The notes below the pieces were generated by a model. It was not told where the DNA came from, did no database searches, and saw only the letters and a list, made by a program, of their open reading frames with translations. This document shows positions 1 through 7,383 of a stretch of DNA of 64,000 nt, piece after piece. The position numbers and the translations under genes are program-made. This stretch comes from an uncultured Prevotellaceae bacterium (GTDB lineage: Bacteria; Bacteroidota; Bacteroidia; Bacteroidales; Muribaculaceae): positions 1 through 64,000 of the forward strand of contig ONKF01000016.1 of the NCBI GenBank assembly GCA_900318335.1, given 5' to 3'. How positions within the stretch are numbered: position 1 is the first letter of the stretch; every line of letters starts with the position of its first letter.

Positions 1-77
1 TCGCGCTGCCCCTCGACTTGCATGTGTTAAGCCTGTCGCTAGCGTTCATCCTGAGCCAGGATCAAACTCTTCGTTGT
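1..77 (-). rRNA. rrs: 16S ribosomal RNA, 5' end only
   Basis: Read on the minus strand, the first 77 bases are the start of a 16S rRNA. The universal AGAGTTTGATCCTGGCTCAG primer site ends at about base 70, and the following GATGAACGCTAGC is typical of Bacteroidales. The rest of the gene lies before the window. The mature 5' end at 77 is placed by analogy with E. coli numbering and may be off by a few bases. Confidence 0.97.
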
Positions 78-276
78 TGTATCTTGTCTTTTTTCTTTTT
101 CAAGAATAATGAAAACGCAACACTCGACCGAATTTCCAGTTCTCATTTCCTGGCCTCTATTCAGGTTGAATCTCGTATCTTATCTGCCTGTTGTACATCG
201 TTTTAAACGACTCGAAATCGACGGGAACTTCTATTGAAATTTCCCTTGTTCTCTTGTACTACTCGTTGCTGCAAAC

Positions 277-289
277 ATGTCAAAGAGCT
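277..289 (-). promoter_or_regulatory. boxA-like antitermination element of the rRNA leader
   Basis: The minus strand reads AGCTCTTTGACAT, close to the boxA core GCTCTTTAACA. It sits in the leader between the promoter and the 16S gene, as expected for NusB/NusE-dependent antitermination of rRNA transcription. Confidence 0.6.
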
Positions 290-324
290 ATTGTTTGACG
301 CCACCGTTGTGGCGAAAAGCGGTG

Positions 325-355
325 CAAAGGTACTGCCATTTTTGAAACTGACAAA
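325..355 (-). promoter_or_regulatory. rRNA promoter of Bacteroidota type
   Basis: The minus strand carries TTTG (352-355), 19 intervening bases and TACCTTTG (325-332). This is the -33/-7 consensus used by the Bacteroidota housekeeping sigma factor. Transcription would start near 318-322 and give a leader of about 240 bases. Confidence 0.8.
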
Positions 356-482
356 TTTTTTAGCAACTTTTTTTCTCAAAGTTATTAACAGGTCTTCAAA
401 AATTAGGATTCAACAGACTGATAACCAATCTATTGAATCCATTAAAAAATTTTTATTTTTTTGTTATCCCGAAGGATAAAAA

Positions 483-1367
483 CTACGGCATCATGCGGAA
501 AACGCGAATTCCGATGTTAGTCTTGGAGTTCTCAAGATACTTAAACAGAGGCTTACGCTCAAGCATGACTTTGCCACCCGACATCGACGCGTCGAGCAGA
601 TAAGGGTCACCCTTCTCGTCAACGATGATGATACCGTTGTGGGACACGTCCAGGCCTTCGGCCTTGGTCACCAGCGATACAAAATCACCCGACCGCAAAG
701 CCGCCTTCACGTCCTTGTCATTAAGCCAGGAGCGTTTCAGGTATGGGAAACGGTGCTTGCGCAGCTCATGGCGGCGTATCTTCTCCACCATAGCGGTATC
801 GTTCTTGAGCTGCCGGTACTTCTCGGGATTGCGCGACATGTAGTCGATGTCCTTGATCATGTAGTCGGCATGGGGCAAGTCGGGGGTAACCTCGACGAGG
901 TTGCCGCGCACGTGGTTATCGATAATCCACTCGCTGATGTAGTGAATCCTTGTGGAATAGTCACCCATTTCACCGCCACGGTAGCGCACGTTCTCGATGT
1001 TGGCGGCATAGTCACGCCACGAGTAGCGTCCGGCCAGGGTGGCCTTGGTCAAGGCATAGAGCGACTCTATAAAGGTCAGGCAGTCGAGCTCATGGATGTT
1101 GATGGTGAGTATCTCCTTGTCGGATTCAAGCGTGTGGGCGACATAAGGGGTGCCCAGCAACTGACGGGCATAGAACTCAATCAGCGCATTGGCATCGCTG
1201 AGGCCACTTTCATACCCTTTCTTGAGCAAGTCGTTGATTACTGTGGTATCGCTATCACAATGGAAGCGCATCTGGGTCATGGTGGCGGCATGGGCCACCT
1301 GTTGAGAGGTCTGCTTGGAACCGCAGGCCATCAGCAACACGATGAGCAGCAATAAAGTCTTCTTCAT
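483..1367 (-). CDS. DUF1460 family lipoprotein, NlpC/P60-like amidase fold
   Basis: The 294-residue protein starts with a lipoprotein signal whose lipobox ends LLMAC (Cys15), so it should be anchored to an envelope membrane facing the periplasm. The body matches the DUF1460 family (N-acetylmuramoyl-L-alanine amidase-like). This family has an NlpC/P60-type cysteine-peptidase fold and is thought to act on peptidoglycan fragments. Likely catalytic residues are Cys96 in HELDCLTFIE and His243 in VSHNGI. A TACCTTTG -7 element lies upstream at 1395-1402 on the same strand, but no good -33 is seen. The gene stands alone, divergent from the next gene. The family call is firm; the exact substrate is inferred. 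Confidence 0.85.
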   Translation of the reverse strand: MKKTLLLLIVLLMACGSKQTSQQVAHAATMTQMRFHCDSDTTVINDLLKKGYESGLSDANALIEFYARQLLGTPYVAHTLESDKEILTINIHELDCLTFIESLYALTKATLAGRYSWRDYAANIENVRYRGGEMGDYSTRIHYISEWIIDNHVRGNLVEVTPDLPHADYMIKDIDYMSRNPEKYRQLKNDTAMVEKIRRHELRKHRFPYLKRSWLNDKDVKAALRSGDFVSLVTKAEGLDVSHNGIIIVDEKGDPYLLDASMSGGKVMLERKPLFKYLENSKTNIGIRVFRMMP

Positions 1368-1602
1368 TTTGGTTCAGCATTATGATTTGTGTCACAAAGG
1401 TAATTAAAAACCTTTCACCTGCCAGCATTTGGGACTGTTTTTTCCATCTATTTATATATATAATGTATATGCACATTGCCAACTATACCTGAAGGGGGGG
1501 CAGTAAAGCTGTTTTCGGGTGATTTTTACACCCCGATTTGGCTGGATGGCGAAAAAAATGTAATTTCGCACGTTTTTTAACCAGTCAATCATTAAACAGG
1601 AT

Positions 1603-2685
1603 ATGAAAAAGATATTTTTGATGATGCTTGCCATCGCCGCACTGACGGCATGCAACGGCAACAAATTCCGCGTTGACGGCACTATTGAGGGCGCCAACGA
1701 CACCACAACACTCGTTCTCGAGCAGTCAAGCAATGGCGAGTGGTTCATTATCGACAGCATCGATGTGGACAAGAACGGCAAGTTCAGCGTGAGCGCACCC
1801 GCCCCCGAGGTGCCTAACATCTACCAGCTGCGCTTGGGCAATCAGTCCATCTGCTTCCCCATCGACAGCCTGGACCACCTGACCATCAATGCCAAGCTGC
1901 CTAACATCGCCAAAGACTACACCATCAGCGGTAGCGAGCATGCCGAACAGGTGATGAAGATTGACAAGGAGGCCATGCAGTTTGCTGGCGGCAAGGGCAC
2001 GGCAGTCCAGCTGCAGGCATGGAAAGACCAGTTGGCCAAGCAGATCGTCGCTGACCCGAGCGGCATTGTCGCCTACTATACCATCAACAAGTACATCGAC
2101 GGCAAGCCGCTGTTTGACCCACTGAACGACAACGACTTGCGCATCATTGGCGCTGTCGCCAACTCCTTCAACTCGTTCCGTCCCGACGATCCCCGCACCG
2201 ATTATCTGGTCAACCTCCTGCTCGACGGCCAGCGCCGCCGTCGCGCCAACTCAGCCCTTGCCGATACGGTATATGCTGACGTGACCTCCCTGATTGACAT
2301 CAAGTTGCAGGATTATGACGGTAAAGATTACAGCCTGTCGAAGGTGGCTGCCGACAACCGCATCGTGTTGCTGGACTTCACTGCCTACACGACCGATATC
2401 TCTCCCCAACTGAACAAGCTGCTCAATGACATCTACCAGAGCTATCACAACCGCGGTCTTGCCATCTACCAGGTGAGCGTGGACCAGGATAACGTGGCTT
2501 GGCGCCAGGCTGCACAGAATCTGCCGTGGATCACCGTCTTTGACCCCATGAGCGTCAACTCACAGACTGTGGGCGCCTATAACGTCACAGGCATTCCCAC
2601 CACCTTCATCATCAAGAATGGCGAGATTGTTGAGCGCGTGGAAGACGCAAGCAGGCTCAAGGCCGCTGTCGCCAAGTACATGTAA
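1603..2685 (+). CDS. Thioredoxin-fold lipoprotein (TlpA/DUF4369-like) lacking the CxxC cysteines
   Basis: This 360-residue protein has a lipoprotein signal (LTAC, Cys17). A DUF4369-like N-terminal half follows, starting FRVDGTIEGANDTTTLVLEQ, and then a thioredoxin-like domain from about residue 235. The C-terminal GIPTTFIIKNGEIVER strand with its cis-Pro is well conserved. The active-site stretch, normally FWASWCGPC, reads FTAYTTDIS (about 259-267), so both cysteines are replaced by Thr and Ser. Such TlpA-like lipoproteins usually act in periplasmic thiol-disulfide exchange. This one cannot do so by the usual chemistry and may be a binding or chaperone-like paralogue. A clear terminator follows. 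Confidence 0.85.
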   Translation: MKKIFLMMLAIAALTACNGNKFRVDGTIEGANDTTTLVLEQSSNGEWFIIDSIDVDKNGKFSVSAPAPEVPNIYQLRLGNQSICFPIDSLDHLTINAKLPNIAKDYTISGSEHAEQVMKIDKEAMQFAGGKGTAVQLQAWKDQLAKQIVADPSGIVAYYTINKYIDGKPLFDPLNDNDLRIIGAVANSFNSFRPDDPRTDYLVNLLLDGQRRRRANSALADTVYADVTSLIDIKLQDYDGKDYSLSKVAADNRIVLLDFTAYTTDISPQLNKLLNDIYQSYHNRGLAIYQVSVDQDNVAWRQAAQNLPWITVFDPMSVNSQTVGAYNVTGIPTTFIIKNGEIVERVEDASRLKAAVAKYM

Positions 2686-2709
2686 CACTCTACAGCAACC
2701 ATAAAATAA

Positions 2710-2749
2710 CGTGGCTGGCACCTCATCAGGAGTCAGCCACGCTTTTATT
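2710..2749 (+). terminator. Intrinsic terminator of the thioredoxin-like gene
   Basis: An 8-base stem, CGTGGCTG paired with CAGCCACG (2710-2717 and 2734-2741), is followed by CTTTTATTT. It lies 25 bases after the stop of the plus-strand gene and could also serve the convergent glycosyltransferase gene. Confidence 0.75.
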
Positions 2750-2763
2750 TCAACGATACAGGA

Positions 2764-3879
2764 TCAATCCAAACTTTTCCAGAAGTCGAGGTAGCGCTGC
2801 GCCACGATAGGAGCGGCATTATGCTTCTCGACAAAGGCACGGCTGGCACGGGCCATCTGGGGCAACTGGTCACGATGCTCGACCAGCCACGAGAGCTTGT
2901 GGTCGATGTCCCCCTCGACCAGCGGCGACACATTGACGATGGGTTTGTTGGCGGTCTCGCCTATCAGGTCGTAATACTCAGGTTCAGCACCCGATACGGC
3001 CACCAGACCCTGGGCCATCGCTATCAAGGCATTGGTACCCGGTGTGTAGCTGTACAACTGGTCAAGGATGATGTGAGAGTCACGCATACGCCGTGTATAT
3101 TCCTCATAGGGCAGATTCTCAACCACCTCGAGCTCGGTGATGCCCGGATAACGTTCGTGAACACGCTTCATGGCGGCCAGCAGGCGGTCGGTGCCCTTGA
3201 TGACATGGCGGTCACGCTGGATGCCGATAAACATGCGAACCTTTTCAGGGGCCTTGTCAATAGGGCGGAACTCAAGGGACTCGGTGTCGATGGGGATGCC
3301 ACCGTAGGCCACACGGTCGCCCAACAGGGGCTTATAGGCCGCATAGTATTCATAGAGGCAAGCCACTGCGCCGTCGATGTCTGACAGGATGTGGTCGCTG
3401 TGTTCAAGCATGAACGGCTGTTTCCAGTTGTCCTGATGCTGAAGGATATACTCCGACGACCCCACATAGGGCGAAGGCTCATCTCCCAACTTATAGTCAC
3501 TGTAGCGGAAAGTGTGTCCATCATGACAGGCATCGTAATACACCCTGTCGGTCGCTAAGGCCGACAGCACCACATGGCGGTTGTTTGCCCTGAGGTAATC
3601 AAACACCTTGGCGACACGATGCGGTTTCAACCGCAAGAAAATGGGTGATGCTATTTCTACAATGTCATAACCTGTCATCAAGGGCAACGCACGCTTGATG
3701 TCAAGCAGATAACGAAGGGTTCCCAAGAAACCCGGACGCCTCGACAAGTCGATGTCGCGGTGGGTGTCCATCCAGCGTGAACCGTCGGATGCCACCGTTG
3801 CGTCATGGCCCAATTTGCGTAATTCATGGGCAAGGGCATTGTGCAAGTTGCTTGCGTCTCCAGCAAATAATATTCTCAT
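2764..3879 (-). CDS. Glycosyltransferase, GT-B type (group 1-like)
   Basis: About 372 residues. The N-terminus MRILFAGDASNLHNALAHEL is a GT-B Rossmann start with a glycine-poor loop. The C-terminal half contains PGTNALIAMAQGLVAVSGAE and PEYYDL, resembling the nucleotide-sugar site of GT4-like enzymes. I choose the ATG at 3877-3879 over an in-frame start at 3918, because the extra residues do not look like protein and the promoter falls inside them. It is divergent from a GT2 glycosyltransferase, and the pair probably works on a cell-surface polysaccharide or lipooligosaccharide. Donor and acceptor sugars cannot be told from sequence. Confidence 0.8.
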   Translation of the reverse strand: MRILFAGDASNLHNALAHELRKLGHDATVASDGSRWMDTHRDIDLSRRPGFLGTLRYLLDIKRALPLMTGYDIVEIASPIFLRLKPHRVAKVFDYLRANNRHVVLSALATDRVYYDACHDGHTFRYSDYKLGDEPSPYVGSSEYILQHQDNWKQPFMLEHSDHILSDIDGAVACLYEYYAAYKPLLGDRVAYGGIPIDTESLEFRPIDKAPEKVRMFIGIQRDRHVIKGTDRLLAAMKRVHERYPGITELEVVENLPYEEYTRRMRDSHIILDQLYSYTPGTNALIAMAQGLVAVSGAEPEYYDLIGETANKPIVNVSPLVEGDIDHKLSWLVEHRDQLPQMARASRAFVEKHNAAPIVAQRYLDFWKSLD

Positions 3880-3887
3880 TGCGGGTG

Positions 3888-3919
3888 CAAAATTAGAGTA
3901 AGTCGGACACAAAAGCAAA
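3888..3919 (-). promoter_or_regulatory. Promoter giving a nearly leaderless glycosyltransferase mRNA
   Basis: On the minus strand TTTG (3916-3919), 20 bases and TAATTTTG (3888-3895) match the Bacteroidota consensus. The expected start site falls only about 1-6 bases before the ATG at 3879. Confidence 0.7.
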
Positions 3920-3975
3920 TATTCATTTTGATTTTGTCAAGGCTCAACCAAATTTATCCAAAAGTGAGACATTTT

Positions 3976-4007
3976 TTGCACTTTATTAAAAAAAGCAGTA
4001 GCTTTGT
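3976..4007 (+). promoter_or_regulatory. Promoter of the GT2 glycosyltransferase gene
   Basis: TTTG (3976-3979), 20 bases and TAGCTTTG (4000-4007) fit the Bacteroidota consensus. The leader would be about 20-25 bases, ending at the ATG at 4035. Confidence 0.75.
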
Positions 4008-4034
4008 CACATTCAAATGGAGTAATTGACCGTC

Positions 4035-5012
4035 ATGAAGGAAGTCTCAATCATCATTCCCGTGTATAACCGCGCTACAGTGGTCCAAGCCACACTCGAC
4101 AGTGTGGTGGCTCAAACTTACCGCCCGTTACAGGTGATTCTGGTGGACAACTACAGCACCGATGACACGCTTCAGGTGCTCGAGACCTTCAAGAAGGAGC
4201 ACCCCAGCTTGGACGTCGTCATCACTCGCGAGAAGCACCACACGGCTGGCGCGGCACGCAACCGCGGCTTCGATCAGGCTACGGGAGAGTGGATTCTCTT
4301 CTTTGACAGCGACGACATCATGGAACCCGACCTGGTAGCCAACTACGTGAAACTGATTGAGAAAAGAAGTGATGACGGAGAAGAGCCGGACCTGATCAGT
4401 GCCCGCTCAACGCTCGTTTTTCCCGACGGGAGCCAGCGCGAGGCGCCTTTCCACAAGAAGGACCTGTTTGCCAACCACATCCTTCACGGCCAGTTGGCCA
4501 CCCAACGCTATGCTGTCAGGCGCGAGTTTTTTGCCTCGACCGACGGATGGAACATCGATTTGCCTGGTTGGAACGACTGGGAATTAGGGCTGCGGCTGTT
4601 ACTGGCATCGCCTCGTGTGGCTTATATGGGGAGGAAGTCCGACATTATCATCAACCACAATGGCGCCGACTCCATCACGGGCACAGAGTTTCACAGCCGC
4701 CAGGGCCAGTGGGAACACGTCATCGACATCATGATCAACGAGGTGCGCTGCTCACACCTCAAGCCTGAACTCAAGACCCGCTTCGAGCGGTTGCTGGAAT
4801 ATCGTCGCATGGTCCTCGCCGCCCAGTACCAGCGCGAGGGCTTCCCTGAGCTGGCCAAGCCCTTGTGCCAGAAAGCCTATCAAGCCTTGCGTGAGAGTTA
4901 CCACGGCAACCGCCGCTGGCGTTGGCTTGTGGCCCCCGTAACCAAGCGCCTGTTTGCCCGCATCGCCGCCGGCAAGCGCGGATCGGCCCGCATCGCCCGC
5001 ATCCTTTACTGA
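4035..5012 (+). CDS. Family 2 glycosyltransferase
   Basis: The 325-residue protein opens with KEVSIIIPVYNRATVVQATL, the classic GT2 GT-A nucleotide-binding strand. The AGAARNRGFDQATGEWILFF block and the DXD-type metal/nucleotide site FDSDD (about 91-95) follow. The fold inverts stereochemistry and transfers a sugar from a nucleotide donor. The ATG at 4035 is preferred to a TTG nine bases upstream. There is no membrane segment, so the enzyme is cytosolic or peripheral. It is divergent from another glycosyltransferase and followed by an unrelated metal ATPase with its own promoter. The role in surface glycan synthesis is inferred. Confidence 0.9.
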   Translation: MKEVSIIIPVYNRATVVQATLDSVVAQTYRPLQVILVDNYSTDDTLQVLETFKKEHPSLDVVITREKHHTAGAARNRGFDQATGEWILFFDSDDIMEPDLVANYVKLIEKRSDDGEEPDLISARSTLVFPDGSQREAPFHKKDLFANHILHGQLATQRYAVRREFFASTDGWNIDLPGWNDWELGLRLLLASPRVAYMGRKSDIIINHNGADSITGTEFHSRQGQWEHVIDIMINEVRCSHLKPELKTRFERLLEYRRMVLAAQYQREGFPELAKPLCQKAYQALRESYHGNRRWRWLVAPVTKRLFARIAAGKRGSARIARILY

Positions 5013-5018
5013 ACAAGT

Positions 5019-5054
5019 TTGCAACCCGGTTGCACGGAATTGTCCTTAACTTTG
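5019..5054 (+). promoter_or_regulatory. Palindromic operator candidate and promoter of the metal ATPase
   Basis: A perfect dyad TGCAACC-C-GGTTGCA (5020-5034) overlaps the expected -33 region, and TAACTTTG (5047-5054) is a good -7 element. The one-base loop rules out an RNA terminator, so a protein-binding operator is more likely. A metal-sensing regulator would be the natural candidate for this gene; none is encoded nearby. Confidence 0.5.
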
Positions 5055-5087
5055 TCGCCGTAAAAACAATTAAACGGAGGCAAAGAC

Positions 5088-7073
5088 ATGGCACATAGTC
5101 ACGAAAACGAACACAAGGAAACATGCCAAAATCATAGCCACGGCTGCAGTTGCTGCTGTGAGGGGCATTGCCACGATCATGTCGAGGAAGAGGAAATGAG
5201 TTGGTGGAAGCCAGCATTGTCGCTGGCATTACTGCTGGCAGGTATCATCATGAGTGCAATGGGCGTGCAGTGGTTCCAGAACCGCTGGGTACAGTTCGCA
5301 TGGTATGCCGTAGCATGGTTGCCCACGGGACTTGGGGTGCTGCGCGAGGCCATCGAGGAGGCCCGTGAAGGTGAAATTTTCAGTGAATTCCTGCTGATGT
5401 CGGTGGCCAGCATCGGTGCTTTTGCTATCGGTGAGTATCCCGAGGCAGTAGCCGTGATGGCATTATACTGCATCGGTGAGGCGCTGCAAGACCGCGCCGT
5501 CAGCCGTGCAAGAGGCAATATCCAGTCGCTGATAGCTTTCCGCCCCGACCATGCCGTGGTCGTGCGTGACGGTAAACACGAGACCATCAATCCCGCCGAC
5601 GTCAAAGTGGGCGATATCGTCGAAGTCAAACCCGGCGAGCGTGTCCCAGTCGATGGAAACCTCATGGGCGAAGCGGCAGCCTTTGACACCGCTGCGCTCA
5701 CGGGCGAAAGCATGCCACGCGTCATCGAGGGTGGCGACGAGGTGCTTGCGGGCATGATTGCCAGCGACAGCGTCGTTCGCCTCAAGGTCCTGCGTCCTGC
5801 CAGCGAGAGCGCCGTTTCCCGCATCCTGCACATGGTCGAAGAGGCCACCGAGCGTAAGGCTCCCGCAGAATTGTTCATCAGGCGTTTTGCCAAGGTTTAC
5901 ACCCCCATCGTTGTGGCTCTTGCCGTGCTGGTTGTAGTCCTGCCGTGGCTCTATTCACTGGCCGTGCCTTCGAGCCCCTATGACTTCAGCGAGTGGCTGC
6001 ACCGCGCACTCATCTTCCTGGTCATCTCCTGCCCGTGTGCCCTGGTCATCAGCATTCCGCTGAGCTATTTTGCCGGCATCGGAGCTGCATCCAGACGTGG
6101 CATCCTGTTCAAGGGCAGCAACTATCTCGACGCCATGGCTCATGTTGACACCGTCGTGTTTGACAAGACAGGAACCCTGACCACAGGGCGTTTTTCGGTC
6201 ACCCAGGTTGAGGGGCTGAACAATGAACAATTGGCCACTGTAGCCGCTATCGAGCAAGAGAGCACCCATCCCATCGCAGCCGCCATCATCGAGCATTGCC
6301 CGCCCGCCCAAGTGAGCGTGAATGACCTCAAGAACATAGCGGGTTACGGCTTGAGTGCCACTCTGGACAGCAAGACGTGGCTCGTGGGCACAACGCGCTT
6401 ACTCGAACATGAGGGTGTACTCTACCCCACCGGGTTAAAAGATGTTGCCGGAACCATCGTGGCTGTGGCTGTCGACGGGAAATATGCAGGCCACATCCTG
6501 CTGAGCGACAAGCCCAAAGAGGATGCAGCCCGTGCCATTGCCCACTTGAACCGCGAGGGCATCGAGACGGTGATGCTCTCGGGCGACAAGCAGGCGCTTG
6601 CCGATCAGGTGGCAAGCCAATTGGGCATCATCAGTGCTCACGGCGACCTGCTGCCCCAGGACAAGGTGGAACACATCGAGCGCTTAATGGCTGGTGGCGA
6701 GAGGCAGGTGGCCTTTGTGGGCGATGGCATCAATGACGCACCGGTGCTGGCCATGAGCGATGTGGGAATCGCAATGGGCGCCCTGGGCAGCGATATGGCC
6801 ATCGAGACCGCCGACGTGGTCATCCAGACCGACCAGCCTTCACGCGTGGCCGACGCCGTCACTTTGGGCCGACGCACGCGGCGCATCGTCATGCAGAACA
6901 TCGCCTTTGCCATCACGGTGAAAGTGCTTGTGATGATCTTGGGCGTCCTCGGCATCGCCAACATGTGGCAGGCCGTGTTTGCCGACGTCGGCGTAGCCCT
7001 CCTCTGCGTCCTCAACTCCCTGCGCCTCATGCATAATCACAAAGCCGAGGACAATCCGACACAAAGCCGCTGA
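5088..7073 (+). CDS. Zn2+/Cd2+/Pb2+-type P1B ATPase (heavy-metal exporter)
   Basis: This 661-residue ATPase exports divalent soft metals across the inner membrane. The first 30 residues are a His/Cys-rich metal-binding tail (HSHENEHKETCQNHSHGCSC and on) in place of a folded HMA domain. In order come TGES (about 205, actuator), the metal-site CPC in SCPCALVIS (about 314), the phosphorylation motif DKTGTLTTG (Asp about 359), the HP motif in STHPIA and the hinge GDGINDAP (about 545). The last helices contain ADVGVALLCVLNSLRL, with the Asp characteristic of the ZntA (P1B-2) group. It looks monocistronic and has an operator-like palindrome in its promoter. The last codons run into a dispersed repeat (see findings). 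Confidence 0.93.
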   Translation: MAHSHENEHKETCQNHSHGCSCCCEGHCHDHVEEEEMSWWKPALSLALLLAGIIMSAMGVQWFQNRWVQFAWYAVAWLPTGLGVLREAIEEAREGEIFSEFLLMSVASIGAFAIGEYPEAVAVMALYCIGEALQDRAVSRARGNIQSLIAFRPDHAVVVRDGKHETINPADVKVGDIVEVKPGERVPVDGNLMGEAAAFDTAALTGESMPRVIEGGDEVLAGMIASDSVVRLKVLRPASESAVSRILHMVEEATERKAPAELFIRRFAKVYTPIVVALAVLVVVLPWLYSLAVPSSPYDFSEWLHRALIFLVISCPCALVISIPLSYFAGIGAASRRGILFKGSNYLDAMAHVDTVVFDKTGTLTTGRFSVTQVEGLNNEQLATVAAIEQESTHPIAAAIIEHCPPAQVSVNDLKNIAGYGLSATLDSKTWLVGTTRLLEHEGVLYPTGLKDVAGTIVAVAVDGKYAGHILLSDKPKEDAARAIAHLNREGIETVMLSGDKQALADQVASQLGIISAHGDLLPQDKVEHIERLMAGGERQVAFVGDGINDAPVLAMSDVGIAMGALGSDMAIETADVVIQTDQPSRVADAVTLGRRTRRIVMQNIAFAITVKVLVMILGVLGIANMWQAVFADVGVALLCVLNSLRLMHNHKAEDNPTQSR

Positions 7074-7145
7074 GTGTTTTCAGACAACATGAACAACAGG
7101 GGTTGACAACTTGGACAACTTAAAATTATTTGCATCCGCGTTCGT
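7057..7145 (+). repeat. Copy A of an 80-base 3'-end repeat element
   Basis: The order AAGCCGCTGAGT, TTTTCAGACAACA, GAACAACA, GACAACTTGGACAACTTA, GCATCCGC is shared with 37383-37462 (copy B). Part of it is shared with 51729-51783 (copy C). In each case the element overlaps or touches the end of a gene; here it encodes the last residues and stop of the ATPase. Function unknown. Confidence 0.6.
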
Positions 7146-7383
7146 TGTTTATTGTCGACGGATGATATGGATTAGGCGGAGGGCAACCGCACACTATATG
7201 ACTCACGCTACGCCGCTAAGTTTTTTCGACCTGTGACTGACAATTGACGCAGAATCGAGACAACCCTTATCGGGAATAAAATCGGGACCCTGCCACAAGT
7301 GGGCAAGGTCCCGATAAATCTTTTGGGTTGCAGGGTTACTCTAACCCTAATCTTTCAATTTGGGCTGGTGCCCATTATTGAAA
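7146..7383. other. Intergenic region with a short dispersed repeat
   Basis: No gene is visible here. A short form of the dispersed CTCACGCTA/GCCGCTAAGT element occurs at 7202-7221; fuller copies are at 37367-37394 and, inverted, at 60076-60103. The terminator described next lies at 7281-7315. Confidence 0.6.
7281..7315 (-). terminator. Hairpin terminator between convergent genes
   Basis: ATCGGGACC (7281-7289) pairs with GGTCCCGAT (7307-7315), with partial further pairing inside. On the minus strand it is followed by TTTTATT, so it probably ends the M3 peptidase transcript. Confidence 0.65.

Larger units (their letters stand above)
78..482 (-). promoter_or_regulatory. rRNA operon leader and upstream region
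   Basis: No credible gene lies in this stretch between the 16S 5' end and the neighbouring lipoprotein gene. Transcribed leftward, it holds a strong promoter (325-355), a boxA-like antitermination element (277-289) and an A/T-rich tract at 440-470 that could act as an UP-like element. A second TAnnTTTG-like match (377-384) has no properly spaced upstream TTTG, so a tandem promoter is only possible. Confidence 0.7.

Noticed and set aside
234-479. 81-codon frame in the rRNA leader
   Set aside because: It overlaps the rRNA promoter and boxA region and has no protein-like features.
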